Shown here piece after piece: positions 20,801-32,238 of a DNA stretch of 64,000 nt. The DNA lies in contig CM018696.1 of the NCBI GenBank assembly GCA_009363875.1, positions 92,402,215 to 92,466,214 on the forward strand. The letters are read 5' to 3'. Made by a program: the position numbers and the translations under genes. Under the pieces are notes generated by a model. The model was given only the letters and a program-made list of their open reading frames with translations, made no database searches and was not told the DNA's origin. This DNA is from Mikania micrantha. Lineage: Eukaryota; Streptophyta; Magnoliopsida; Asterales; Asteraceae. Positions within the stretch are counted from its first letter, which is position 1. Every line of letters starts with the position of its first letter.

Positions 20801-23588
20801 GGGATGTCTATTTGATTATAGTATTTATATGTTTTATGTTGTCAAGTATATGCATAAAACTATATAAAATTTATAATGATAATATTTATTCACAATATCA
20901 CTTATATGTAGGTATCATATTTTAAGTTCTGATAATTGATTACAAATAAAAATTATAAAATAATTATAATGGTAAAAAATGTACTTTAAAATCTAAACGG
21001 TTATTTTTTTAACAAATTAACGGGTATACCCGACCATTACCCCATGGCTATTGGGCCTAGTATGAGAGAAGATTTTACAACCAAGTATGTGACTGGGATA
21101 ACCAATATCTGACCCAAACCCGGCCCATTGCCATCCTATAAGGTTGTGACTAATAATGTTACATTATATGGTACACAAAAAGCTTTTTATGAGATATTTG
21201 CAACTTAATATGTCAGTCACAAAAAGATTTGTGTGACAATTGTTAAGACAAAATTTACTTTGCAATATAAATTAATGAGAAAAACACCATCTTCATCTCA
21301 GTCACCTTACAACCAACAAATTTTGTCATCATCCTGTTAGCGACGAAGAATGCCCCTCACAAACGACCCATCGCAAGGCCCATTATTCTAGTATATTTCT
21401 ATGTTGTAACCTTATTTCCACATACATACACACATATTGGGACATTGCCTATTGAGGAAAAATAGGGCGCTTGTTTGACTATATCAGTTTATAAGAATTT
21501 TTAGTGTTTGCAACAATGGTTAGAGTTCATTTATTTCAATGTAGCTATTCTAGGTTCATTTAAACTTTCATGTTCACCTATACATATATTAAGCTACTTC
21601 TTGCTAATTAAAATTAGTTATATTGTTTTCAAAACACAATTTAGGGGGAAGAAGTAAGCAGTATCATGGTAAACGTGAAGGAATCATCTCAACATGTAGA
21701 AGTTAACCTGTCTGAGCTAAAAGGATTCGAGAAGCATGTCATTGTTGAACTTATTAAAGAGGCGAATATGCTAACAAACAAAGAACGATGCAGCAAAGAA
21801 AATTGTAGAGGTATGCCATTAACCTCAATCTTAAAGAATTAGAACTAAATAAACCAAAATAATGCATTTAAGAAAGGGATATTACCTGGTCAATTCATCA
21901 AGTGCAGCCATCATCCTCCATGAAGCAGACAAGCTATCAACAGATGCACTACTTTATATTAGATGGGTTATAGAGCGGTATAGAGGATGTCATAAAGTCT
22001 TCTTTTGTTGCCAAGATGCTTCAAAGTTACAACACCTAATAAACACCTGTAAATTGATCCAATTCCTTCCGCCTTCTAATAAAGAGGTGTGATTGTTGAT
22101 GCTTTCATTTAAACTGTGTACAACTCATAATCGAATGAACCTACATCATCCAGTTCGTTGTTAGTTGTTTCCAGATAGTTGAAGTCCTGAAACTCATTGC
22201 AAGGAAAGAGAAAATCGAATTGCCAGAACAATTAGCTGAAAGAATAGCTATCAACTCCAAGAACAATCTGCGGCAAGCCATTCGCTCCTTTGAAGCATGC
22301 TGGCATCATAAGTTCAGTTTTCCTCTGCTTATACAAAGACATAAACACATGTATATGCATGTGTGTGTGCGCGCTCGTGTGCGTACGCGCACACGTGCAT
22401 ATACATCACTACATAGCATTTAATATACAGATGCATGTGTGTATCTATTCTGGCCTTTATGACAATCAAGATTCTTTACTACTAACCTATCAAAGTTTCC
22501 GACTTGCTCAACTTCTTTGATTTTCATCATACCTGTGTTTCATGCTTTTTAATGATCTATCTGCAGTACACTTCTGGAAGAAGATCAACCCATCTTGACT
22601 GGCTGGGAAGATGATATTGCAGATATTGCCAAAAGTGTAGTAGAACAGCAGAGCCCCAAACAGTATGCTATTAAATTCCAAATGTTTACAAAATATACAT
22701 GTATAGAATCAGACATAAAAAGTCAGAGCGATCTTAAATAAATACTTGTATAAAACTTGAATCTTTTAAGAATGAAAACTATTTAAGCTGGTTAGTTAGA
22801 CAGGGGCTGTTCCTAAGTAGGTTAACCTCTCTATACAATTCCCTAAAAATCAAAGGACTCACACCAAGACACTTCAAAACTGCCCCAAATTCATATCTAA
22901 CATTTTTGGATCAATCATCTTGACAGGCTATATGATATTCGTCGTAAACTTCAAAATCTCATTGACCACAGTGTACCGCCTGAGTTTATATTTCAAGTAA
23001 GAAAGATTAAAGATGCATATACATGATTCTTCATCATGCATAAATTCTCTAATGCTCTCTATTTGCAGACTCTAGAAGTTGACCTAAAGAAGTATGTTGA
23101 TGAGTCAATGCATAAGCAGATTGAAAAGACATATAAAGAATATAGTGTAAGAATTCAATATGGTTTACTAAATATGGTTGGAATGGAAGCATGGCTTGCA
23201 TGTATGACCATTTATGTGATCTGTTCAGGTTAAGGGCTCTGAAAGATATTCAAATGATGAAAGAAAAAAACTTATCCAACAATTTATGTATATCGAAGGT
23301 GAATCAGCAAGATCGCTATTATAGTATTATGTTATACAACAATTCATGAATCTGTGTTTTCAAACAAAACATTATGTGGCTTTGAACCTACCCACATTCT
23401 ACCAATATTCTTCTTTTGCTTTTTTATAGGTAATTAACATTTGTGTTTGTGTGTGCTTTTTTCCAGAATTCATAGCGAAATTTATGAGCTGCTACAAAAA
23501 CCATCTGGCTAAGAAGGCAGTCCTAGACATCACTGAATCTGAAATTCAACTACCACAAATACCTGATCCAACAGCAATAAACAAGTAA
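17819..23588 (+). CDS. RFC3-like AAA+ clamp-loader paralogue, 11 exons, 611 aa
   Basis: Exons: 17819-18592, 18683-18793, 19267-19299, 21645-21810, 21908-22086, 22175-22311, 22567-22662, 22927-22996, 23069-23146, 23229-23298, 23467-23588; all GT-AG, phases agree, total 1836 nt. Residues 1-230 are a low-complexity extension with two copies of SPYYKGLL (72-79, 108-115) and a Pro/Ser run (about 184-212). The AAA+ part starts at WADRYRP (233-239, RFC box II). Walker A is GQAGVGKRT (271-279). Walker B is IILHEAD (363-369). The sensor-1 position reads CCQDASK and the SRC box reads NTC (407-409). The lid has NLRQAI, and the C-terminal collar ends EFIAKFMSCYKNHL, as in RFC3/RFC5 subunits. RFC loads PCNA at replication forks in the nucleus. 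The long N-terminus and altered ATPase residues say this is a divergent paralogue, not the canonical subunit. Intron 3 (2.3 kb) is repeat-rich. A poly(A) signal AATAAA lies near 23645. Confidence 0.88.
18782..19185 (+). repeat. Triplicated exon-intron boundary unit in intron 2
   Basis: Three tandem units start at 18782, 18926 and 19053 (spacing 144 and 127). Each begins with a version of GACAAAGTTMAG-GTAATMA, the end of exon 2 plus its donor, and then TACAGTTKCRTCAAAAACAAAG, AAAATTTTGAGCAAT and GAACATTCTCGTCTATTCTTC. Units 2 and 3 thus carry copies of the exon 2 3' end with GT at 18938 and 19065. Confidence 0.85.
19300..21644 (+). other. Intron 3 of the RFC3-like gene
   Basis: 2345 bp, AT-rich, no internal gene seen. 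Contains a pair of related palindromic units near 20281-20328 and 20343-20390 (CTGAATAAGTTATTCATAAA and ACTTATTCAGATCAAGT type) and around 21005-21135 a GC-richer patch with ACCCGACCATTACCC and AACCCGGCCCATTGCC, probably MITE debris. The length against neighbouring introns of 80-500 bp suggests transposon growth. Confidence 0.5.
22345..22407. repeat. Alternating purine-pyrimidine tract in intron 6
   Basis: About 60 bp of almost unbroken alternation (ACATGTATATGCATGTGTGT, then GCGCGC, one TC break, then GTGTGCGTACGCGCACACGT and GCATATACAT). It is also partly self-complementary around GTGTGCGTACGCGCACAC. Such tracts can adopt Z-DNA or cruciform structure; here it lies in an intron of the RFC3-like gene. 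Confidence 0.8.
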
Positions 23589-25570
23589 TACACAACTCGC
23601 ATGTTGTGATGCAATTCCAGCGAAACCTGCAACCCTAAACTACAGAATAAAATGGCAACTAGGAAGGCCACGTGATACTGTTCTGTGTGAGCAAAATCCT
23701 TGCATATCTGCAACTAAACAAGTAATGTCTGCCACAGAAAATAAACATTTTCATAAGTTTTCATTATCTTTTGCATGCAAGAAAATAAAAGAAATCCCCT
23801 CTTATGATGTGAATCTTATAAAGAGTGGGCATTTGACGTTCTGAATAACTTCATTTTGCTCTATATAACCATAAATTAGTTTAGAAGTCGTGGGAAATTT
23901 CTTTAGGTTTATCTGGTTTAGTTAACTTATAATCTATAAGTTTCAATTTTCATTTTCCTAGTTTCATCAATTGATATATAAAATCAAGATGCTGGACAAT
24001 ACCTTGGTTCATCTCTAAGAAACCAATTTATTAACTATGCACGTTGATTATATAACTTTAGAGATATGCATTCATATACATTTTATTAGTCACCAAATGT
24101 AACAAACAATTAGTTTAAATAGGTGCTTTATAAAAATAGCTACGCTATCTAAGACTAAGATTTATCACTATTGAACAAAATGAATTTTACTGCGAGCCAG
24201 AAGTGGCGTAAATATTGCAATGGGTAGAGCCCGCATCAATAAACAAACAAACATACCAAGTTAATCACACTACTTAGTAGGGTCTGGCGGGTGGAAAGAA
24301 GGCCAACCTTACCCCTCATCAATATTCAATATATATGTTTATCATATGATTCTATAATTGTTAATGACTAGTAATTATTAAAGCTGTAAAATAAAAAGTA
24401 ATTAACACATGAACAACACATACAATTAGAGGTGACAAGATGGGTAGGTCAAGCAAGTTAGATTATACAACTTATTGTTGAAAGCAATATATATCTATTT
24501 AATAAGGGAGTTTGACCCGTGAAAACACTTTGACCTACTTCAAACAAAACAAACCCAAAATTAACAATCTTGTTACAGATTAAATCTTTAAAAGGTTGCA
24601 TGGCTTTAAAATTAAAATATTCATCCAGTTCATTTGACCTGCTTCAAACAAAACATACCCAAAACTAACCCATTAGTAATTGAATGTGTCAAAAGCACAT
24701 CACTCAAATCAATTAAACCAAAATGCAAATGGTAAAAAGTTAGTTTTGTATTAAAAGCAAGATTACTTTGTGTCCAGTCTCGTTCTATCAGGAGAGCTGG
24801 TTCTGCCTCATCTTAAATAAAAGCACAAATCCAACATAATTTAAATCATCACAACCATCCTAAAATATGCTTATCATCTCGCCTGTTCCAAAATTGCCCT
24901 TAAGGAGAAATATGTAAATTGTTTTTATATAGTTCATTAAGGGTAAAATAGGAAATACATAATTTATTTTTTAATGAAGTGGATAAATATATAATATATT
25001 TGGTTTAGAAAGGGGAAATATGTAATTTAGTTTTATGATTGGGTAAATATGTAATAAATGGTTTTAGCAAGGGGATATATGTAATTGACCCTAAAAAATA
25101 CGCATGTGAACGTATGCATGGCTCTAGGTCTATTAAATATATGCTTTATCTCCAACAAATTAATGCAAAATAAAAATAAAATAAAATAAAAGCTTAAAAG
25201 ATAACAAGCCAATTGGGCTAAAGATTGGACAAAAATTGATTAAATAATAGATGAAAAATTGACAGATAATATTACAGGCCCTAGCACAGTGTAGACTTGT
25301 ATCAGAATAGTTACCAATCCAGCCAAGTATGTTTTACCCTAAATACTGAAATTATGCATCCAAACACACCTCTTGTTGTTGTTGGCCATAAAATGTAAAG
25401 CTTAAAAAAGGAAAGAAGAAATGAACATAAACCATGGAATGAAAAACAAACCTCTCTTGTCCCCAATAGAATATAAAAGCAAGAACTTGAACCAACAGCT
25501 ACAGCTTTACCCCGAGAACAAGCATCCACTTCTCATCCGCCTTGACAACACCTTTTTGATACAAACTAAA
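23589..25570. other. 3' UTR of RFC3-like gene, then intergenic repeats
   Basis: After the stop at 23588 a poly(A) signal-like AATAAA appears near 23645. The rest is AT-rich without a supported gene; 24430-24690 has loose repeats of TGACCTACTTCAAACAAAAC, and 25140-25210 is poly(A)-rich. No element boundary defined. Confidence 0.45.
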
Positions 25571-25598
25571 CTAGTTTTATACCCGTCCCAGTCCGGGT
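25571..25598 (-). mobile_element. Helitron 3' end (minus strand)
   Basis: On the minus strand: ACCCG, 8-nt loop, CGGGT, then ATAAAACTAG and a T flank (plus 25570 is A). Hairpin plus CTRR plus T is the Helitron 3' terminus. The 5' end, to the right, was not identified; the unrecognised exons at 26334-26767 lie in the same direction and could be carried inside. Confidence 0.6.
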
Positions 25599-26333
25599 AA
25601 CTCAATGTAGTTATTTAAAATATATATATATATATATATATTTTCATAATCTATATATAGCCAAAACCCAAAAGAGGTCAGAGATTAGCAATAGATTATT
25701 ATTTACCATTTATATCGTATAACAAAAGCATAATACTAAATCTTTTTTAAACGTAGATGTTAACAGTTTCATTTGGGGTTGATTGCGTATGGTGCTAACA
25801 ACAACACACACATACAATTGATAAATACTAACAAGAAGCGTTAAGGAAGCATCTATTCAAATGGTATTATATAAAAATGAAAGAAAAAAAGTTTTTCAAG
25901 TTAATTTATCATGTAAATTTTATATCTACAATTTTAAAAATATATCATACTTTAGAAAGAAAATACAATTGCCAAATCTTCCATATATCCAGAGGCTTCA
26001 ACGGGCTGAGTATCATCCAAAAGTAGGACTGCCTTCCACAAGGTGAGTATGGAGCACATGCCCTTGGCATATTAACTTGAATAATGAGAAAGTTTAACAT
26101 AAATGAAAAGAATGAAGCCTTCGTCTAAGTCAACCCAAAATCACTTGTCAAACCTGATTGCTAAGTTGTGAAACCTAATTGATAACCTTTCTTAAATTGC
26201 GTCTTAGACTCTTATTATGAGAGAGAATAGCAGAGGAAATCAGACAACTATGCAGTTACATAAGTGACAATTCCGAAATTAAAAACACAAATTAATTTGA
26301 ATTTGCTTGATTACAAGTTTAAAGGAACGGTAC

Positions 26334-26767
26334 CTTGTGAAGGTGGAAGTTTACTTCATCTATGACAACGGTAAGATCAATTGGCAGACTTACAAAACCT
26401 GGCACGAGATAAACAAATTTAATCAAGCTATAAAGAAAATTTAAAAAACAAAAAAGAAAGCTAGATAATCACTGGTTTGATCATAGAACTTCAAAGTTTT
26501 CCCTGTTGGCGCCATGGATGATCTGTCTTTTGCAATTTGAAATATAAAAAAGTTGTTGATAATAACCATGTCTCTATGTTTTATTCCAAACACCCATATT
26601 TAAAAACCATAGCCGGAAAGACATATATAAGCAAGATGTATGCACCATCCATGTGAAATTCCTGAACATATAAAACTTTTAATCTTGAACATTAAATCTT
26701 ACCATCATTGCAACTCCACTCCTGGTCAAGCGTGCAAGTTACATATGCATTTTCGCTAGATATCACC
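26334..26767 (-). pseudogene. Three phase-compatible exons of an unrecognised gene
   Basis: Minus-strand exons 26767-26703, 26526-26473 and 26398-26334 have AG acceptors and GT donors and join in one open frame: VISSENAYVTCTLDQEWSC..., then DRSSMAPTGKTLKFYDQT, then SFVSLPIDLTVVIDEVNFHL. Three consecutive junctions agreeing in phase is unlikely by chance. I do not recognise the protein. An upstream exon with ATG could lie near 27118 and a noncoding 5' exon near 28300-28051 ending CCCAG/GTACG, but their phases do not prove a link. A next exon near 26258 would stop after about ten codons. It may be a small intact gene with unresolved ends or a gene fragment captured by the Helitron ending at 25571. 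Confidence 0.45.
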
Positions 26768-28428
26768 CTATATCCATGCCGATGATTTCAAAATTGAAAT
26801 TAATCACAGATGCATTTTTGTTAATATTTTATTTTATTTTACCTTATATATTTTCATGTGTCTAGTGTGACCACAAAAAGAATATTATAGCAATAACAAT
26901 TTAAATCCTTGTGCATTACACTTTTAACCTGTGTGGAAATTTTTAACACATTCCCCTTTTTTTCTATATCTTTTAACTTTACCTACTTAACCGATTTGAG
27001 ATAAAACACAACACAAATCAACCCATTAATAATAAAGGGGTAACAAATTCAATTTTCAAGAATATGTGCATTTGAGCTTGTTTTAGCCTTCTCTTCTACC
27101 GTACGTGAGAACATCTGTAATTCATCAAACATTGTTGGTAAAATATAATAAAGTTGCAAAATTTGGTAATAAGGCATTTTTTATATAGAATCAGTCATTT
27201 CCAATTTACGCCATGCATCTAAAACAAATTAGGTCATTTAACATCTTCGTTTTCTATGTTCTGTTTTAAAAAAGTGTGGAGAATGAAATTATGATTGTAG
27301 GCCCTAAAATTAATAATGCAGGAAAATGGTACAATCATAAGGTATATGGCTTCAGTCCTTGAGGTGCTGTAACTCATCATGTCTCAGTAGCTTTTATAAT
27401 ACTGGTTGCACAATTATTATGGTGTGAAAACTGTCAATAACAGGTTAGGTTGAACTCGTTTAAACACATTTATAATCATGTCATTAGCATGTAAACCTGT
27501 TTAAGACTTGAAATCAATTACCCCAAACCTGTTTAACTTCATGTTCTGGTCATATCGTTTTAGCAACTGGTGTCATAAATTGTGAGCTCTACAATTACTT
27601 AGTGGTTATCATCAACAATCATACACTGTGTTTTATGGCAAAGGGTGTTCAAAGATTTACAATATCATGAACCATCCAATAATGAAACAAAATAACAATA
27701 GCTCTGTCAGTTTCTATAACAATGACAGCAAACACGTCCCAAAATTATCAAAATTCCCAATATTGTCAACAATTTAATTATTTTCATCATGGCCAAATTG
27801 TATGAAAACGGGTACGTAGTTTGAGTATTTCTAATATTCGATACGAGAGGGGTAGGTTCATTTGGAATTCAGTACGTGGTAAAATATCCCTTTTGATCAA
27901 CTCAAACCTTCAAGATGATATCTTTATTCTATAAAATAAACCCTCACTACTGCGTACCAACCTAAGTTGATGATTAATCCAACATGTCTAAGAAACCACC
28001 AACTGACCTACAACTGAAATCGTTCATGTGAACAAGTGAATTCGTACCTGGGGAATCTGAAATTGAAAACGTCAACGGAATCAAACGTCAACGGAATATC
28101 GGCTCTTCATCTACATTGTTGAAATCGCCTGAAAACGGCTCTTCATCTTCGCTGTAGAAATCAGCTCTTCACTTTTGAACGTCAATATCTCAATCGGGAA
28201 CTGCAAATTTCTTCAATCAGGGAGAGGGTTTTAATTGACTTTTCACCCCTCATTTCGTCGTATAAAACACGCGTTATTTGTTTCACGAAATTTGAACCGT
28301 CGTCAAATTTTAATTACAGGTCATCTGAACCGTCGTCTAACAGAGCTATTTAGACCTTTATTGATTGTTATGTTACGTAGGTCATTCATATACACTTCCG
28401 TTAAAGTTTTTATTATTCTTTCATTTTA

Positions 28429-28826
28429 TCTACCCACTCTACTAAAAGAGTATTTTTATAAGACACGTGTCACCTTCTAATGAAACCTTAAAATATTTTT
28501 CTCGCATCTCTCTTCTAAAAATATTAATATTTTTTATTAATTAAATTATACAAGTAAATATTAATAATTATAAATCTTCTTATTATAAAAATTTACTAAT
28601 TCACTCAAATTAATTAAGTATAATAAAATTTTAATTATATCTTATATGAATGTATAATATTATAATTATTAAATACTTATTATTATTTGTTGTTTATAAT
28701 TTTTAAATGTTTATATTTCTTATTTAATTAACAGTTGATAAATATAACATATAAATCTTTTTATAAACATTGTTTATAACATATTATTGTTGTTCAATCT
28801 GTGTAATACATGGGTTTTTAGGCTAA
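28429..28826 (+). mobile_element. Small non-autonomous Helitron
   Basis: Begins TCTACCCACTCTACTAAAAG after an A at 28428, with GACACGTGTC shortly inside as often seen near Helitron 5' ends, and ends CTAA (28823-28826) before a T, preceded by a TGTGTAATACATG hairpin. 398 bp, AT-rich, no coding capacity. Both ends match Helitron rules (A/TC...CTRR/T). Confidence 0.55.
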
Positions 28827-29175
28827 TTTATATATATATATATATATATTAGTATGTTAAATATTTCACAATTGATATATTTTTATAAAATTTATTGGAT
28901 AAGTCAAAAGGATTAAACTTATTAACTTAAAACATAAATTAACATCACATTGATTAAAAAGTCTTAAATAACAAAAAAGTTTCTTTTATTGCATGTCAGA
29001 TTATATGATTTTGGATTATTTACATATATCCCTTTGTGATAATTTTTATTACATATTTTTTTAACCTTTAAAATTAATTACATGTTTTTTCTTATGAGGA
29101 GAAAATATGAAATTGACTAGTTTATTTTAAAAAAAAGAAATATGTAATTGACTTTTTACTTTGATATATATGTAA

Positions 29176-29499
29176 CTAGGTTAGTACCCCGTGTATTACA
29201 CGGGTTGATCATCAATAAAAAAAATTATATTGTTTTTTTAAACATTATTTTTTTCAATATGTGTTTCCTTAAACGTTTTGATTTAAAATATTGTATTTAA
29301 AAATTGTATATTTTATAATAAATTGGTTTTGTAAAATGTGTTTTTTAATATTAATACATTTTAAATGTATTAAAAAATATTTTTCTTAATTTAAAAAGCT
29401 GTATAGAAAGCTAATTTAATATTATGGGAAATCAAAGTTAGGATGCTCTAAAAATGCGTCATATGTCCAAAAAAACTTTGATTTATTAGTATAGGTAGA
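29176..29499 (-). mobile_element. Small non-autonomous Helitron
   Basis: On the minus strand it starts TCTACCTATACTAATAAATC at 29499 after an A and ends CTAG at 29179-29176 before a T. The 3' hairpin is CCCGTGTA-T-TACACGGG on the plus strand (29188-29204). 324 bp, no coding capacity. Its 5' end resembles that of the element at 50426-50886 (AATAAATCAAA...GACA). Confidence 0.7.
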
Positions 29500-30181
29500 T
29501 AAATGATATTATAAATGAGAAATATATATATGCCCTGGTCTTGGATTATTTACATAACTTCGTTGTCAAGGTTATAACTATGATACTCTAAAATCCTTTG
29601 GTGTTTCAAATTATGGTTATTTGTAACTTTAAAATAAAAACAACTTAAACTATCAACCACACCAACATTATAAGTTACCTAACATTCATTCCTTTGTACT
29701 TAGGATATTGAATATGAGGTTAATCATGGAACAATAATATAACACATAAATTGACAACCCCGGAGATAACTATATGTAAGGGGGTATGATTCATGGGTTA
29801 GTGTCAAGTTGTAGGCATCAAAACAAGGCGTACAACAATGAGGCGACGAGACAATGTAAGGATTAGACGATGCTAAAGCTAGAGCGATTTCGCAAGGCTC
29901 GAGTAAACAAACAATTCACTTTATTATTATAATCTTGCGCAATTTTTATTTGTTATATTAAAGCCATGCAAAAAATTGTTTACCTAATATCACTAGAGTT
30001 ACAACTAACATTCCAGTCTTGCGTAATTTATAACTGAAATCAGCTTAACTTAACATGTGACCATTTGATGACATATGAGGTCACCGTTCTTTTTTGGTTA
30101 TTAATGTTGATGTGTAATTTCGGTTCATAGCATGCATTTTTTATTAAAAAAACGACCATATTTAAATGTATTTAATCTTAA
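29500..30181. other. Intergenic, no gene seen
   Basis: AT-rich sequence between two Helitron ends. The stretch 29810-29920 is slightly GC-richer (CAAGGCGTACAACAATGAGG, GGCGACGAGACAATG) but no frame or known repeat is recognised. Confidence 0.4.
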
Positions 30182-30203
30182 CTAGAAACGTGACTCGCAC
30201 GTT
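30182..30203 (-). mobile_element. Helitron 3' end (minus strand)
   Basis: On the minus strand AACGTG, loop CGAGT, CACGTT, then TCTAG and a T flank. CTAG occupies plus 30182-30185. Stem-loop directly before CTRR and T flank is the Helitron signature. The 5' end was not located and would lie to the right, beyond or around the Cassandra LTR. Confidence 0.55.
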
Positions 30204-30269
30204 ACGGTGGGGTGACACGTAATGTTGCGACATCGCGGTACGATTAAAGAAACATACCAAGTTGCAACT

Positions 30270-30539
30270 TGTGACACTTTAGGCAAATCTCACATCGGCC
30301 GTGGACAGGAGAGATCCTTGGTTCATATGTAATAACCCGCCTCTTATACCAACAACGCGTTTTGGGGCTTAATGGTAGTGGATGAGAGGAGAACTCCACA
30401 GTTAAGCGTGCTCAGGTGACAGCAATCCAGGATGGGTGACCCCCTGGGAAGTTTTCACCCGGGCGACCAAAAGCAAAGCCGTGAGCTATAATTTGGCAAA
30501 GCGGACAATATTGCTGGTAAAACGAGCCGGGGTGTTACA
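30270..30539. mobile_element. Cassandra-type solo LTR with target duplication
   Basis: 270 bp from TGTGACACTTT to GGGGTGTTACA, flanked on both sides by CAACT (30265-30269 and 30540-30544), a perfect 5-bp target duplication. Inside, 30388-30453 matches 5S rRNA. Cassandra elements are terminal-repeat retrotransposons in miniature whose LTRs carry a 5S-derived sequence, and also CACATCGGCC and AAGCGGACAATATT blocks, both seen here. With one LTR and an intact target duplication, this is the product of LTR-LTR recombination. Confidence 0.92.
30388..30453 (+). other. 5S rRNA-derived segment with pol III internal control
   Basis: GAACTCCACAGTTAAGCGTG then CTCAGGTGACAGCAATCC and AGGATGGGTGACCCCCTGGG correspond to the 3' two thirds of plant 5S rRNA. 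The A box (AGTTAAGCGTGCT) and C box (AGGATGGGTGACC) are well kept. It is part of the Cassandra LTR, not a 5S gene: the 5' third does not match and there is no array. Confidence 0.9.
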
Positions 30540-32238
30540 CAACTCATCAGTTATAAAGAATGAAACATGAATAGAAAATATTTTTTGCCCTTTAGTGGTA
30601 GGAGCCTGCAAGGTTGATTAAAGAGTCATGCGCTCAAGGTTGGCTGCCACCAAATTCCTTTTTTTTGTTCTATTTTCCCCTTTTTTTGTTCTATTTTATT
30701 TATTTTGTTTGCTCCCTTTGATTCACCAACAAAAAACTTTCCGATGAAGCTTCCTAATTTACTTATCATCATTGATGGCTCCGTCATCCCCACAATACGT
30801 CCTGCCTCTGACAGCGTTGATTCTACCTTCATCACATTCAGTGACGGATCGGTCTGGACAGCTCACAAAGGTCATATCCCTGTCAAGCAAATAAGTTATT
30901 CCTTTAAAAGGCGTCGTTTACAGTGTGGCTTCATGTGTCCATTTCTATAACACCACAAGTGTCTTCGTGTCGGCTCCATCGAGTGGATCCATCCTACTGG
31001 TCCCAAATTTCACAAAGCTCCGTAATTGAGAAATCAATGCTGCAACTGACGTTAGAAATCAGTAAACAGTATGGATATTCATCAAAATCATTTTTTAGTG
31101 AAACCTAACATGCTTGCGGATCTAGGAGAAGCTGTTAAAATCGGTAAGAAAGTTCGGAAATGAAAATAACTGACATGTTGAAGAAACCAGCTGCCTCATC
31201 TCCTTCAGGTGATCATACATCTTCAATGCTCGTGATTTCACCTTCATTAACTCGCCTTCACTTTGTTGTTTCGATCACAAATCTTCAAATTTAACCAGAG
31301 AAACATGGGAAAGAAAAAGACAAAAAAAGGTGAGGTGAGATTCGAACCCACGCACCCAACTCAAACCCAGGAGATTAACCATTCATACAACACAACAATA
31401 GTGTTTTGGTATCAGAATAAACATTATTTAAGCACTGCTAAGTCCAATCTAGACTGCTAGAACATGCTCAAATTCAATTGTAGTCATGTTAGTTAGACAT
31501 TTGTAGCATTAAAAGGATTATTTAGTGCATCTGGTAAGGAGGACAATTAAGATTGTTCTCAAAGGTCTAACTTATATTTTTATTATTTGTTGTTGGTTCA
31601 TATTACACTCAGCTGAAATCATGAAAGAACTGTAGCATGGACCCGAAGGGCTTATGGTTCTCATATATTTGACTTATATTTTCATTATTTTTGTCAGTTT
31701 ATATTACACTCAGCTGAAATCACGAAAGAATTGTAACAAAGTCCCAGTGTAGCTCTTGGTCATTACCATAAAATTCAAGAATAAGTAGATGATTATGTTC
31801 AAGAAAAAACTGTTATTTTGAAAAAAAAAAAAATTATTATCTTTTTTAATTAAATATTATTTGGGAAAGAAGTTTTTATATATATTTAACTGTTTTTGAA
31901 GCATATACTAGAAGCATTGGTTTTGTTAATTGATGTTAATCCATCAATGCAATGTCTTGACTGAGTTTCAGAAAGTTTGTTCTTTACTAATACAAAAGAA
32001 AGTACTTCTTTTAATTGTTGGTTTTATAAGTGTAATTTATGTTAAATGAGTTGGCCATATACTATAAAACAACAACCATACCTTGTAAATCCTTCTTGTA
32101 TCATGACTATTTGAGGGTATAGAAAATATAAGACATAAGCAAATATTACATTTGTAATTGTACATGTAGAAAGTGAGATTTTTTGTCAAGAAACCCTCAA
32201 CTCATGAATAAAATGACAAATAATGTTATGAATCTATA
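30540..32238. other. Intergenic; unresolved frame and tRNA-like piece
   Basis: An 81-codon frame at 30705-30950 (KLPNLLIIIDGSVIPTIRP, then FSDGSVWTAHKGH) has coding-like composition, but I do not recognise it and see no exon partners. 31331-31385 on the minus strand contains GTGGGTTCGAATCTCAC, a good T-arm and B box, preceded by GGTTAATCTCCTGGG, without acceptor or D arm: a tRNA-derived fragment. 31560-31740 has two loose copies of TTATATTACACTCAGCTGAA. Nothing else supported. Confidence 0.4.

Noticed and set aside
21862..22092. Start of RFC3-like exon 5 at the upstream frame (KGYYLVNSSS...)
   Set aside because: Exon 4 ends in phase 1 and only the acceptor before 21908 gives the right phase and joins NCR to AIILHEAD as RFC relatives require.
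30388..30453. A functional 5S rRNA gene
   Set aside because: Only the 3' two thirds match and it lies in a Cassandra LTR with target duplication.
31331..31385. A tRNA gene on the minus strand
   Set aside because: Good T arm, but no acceptor stem pairing, D arm or plausible anticodon arm.
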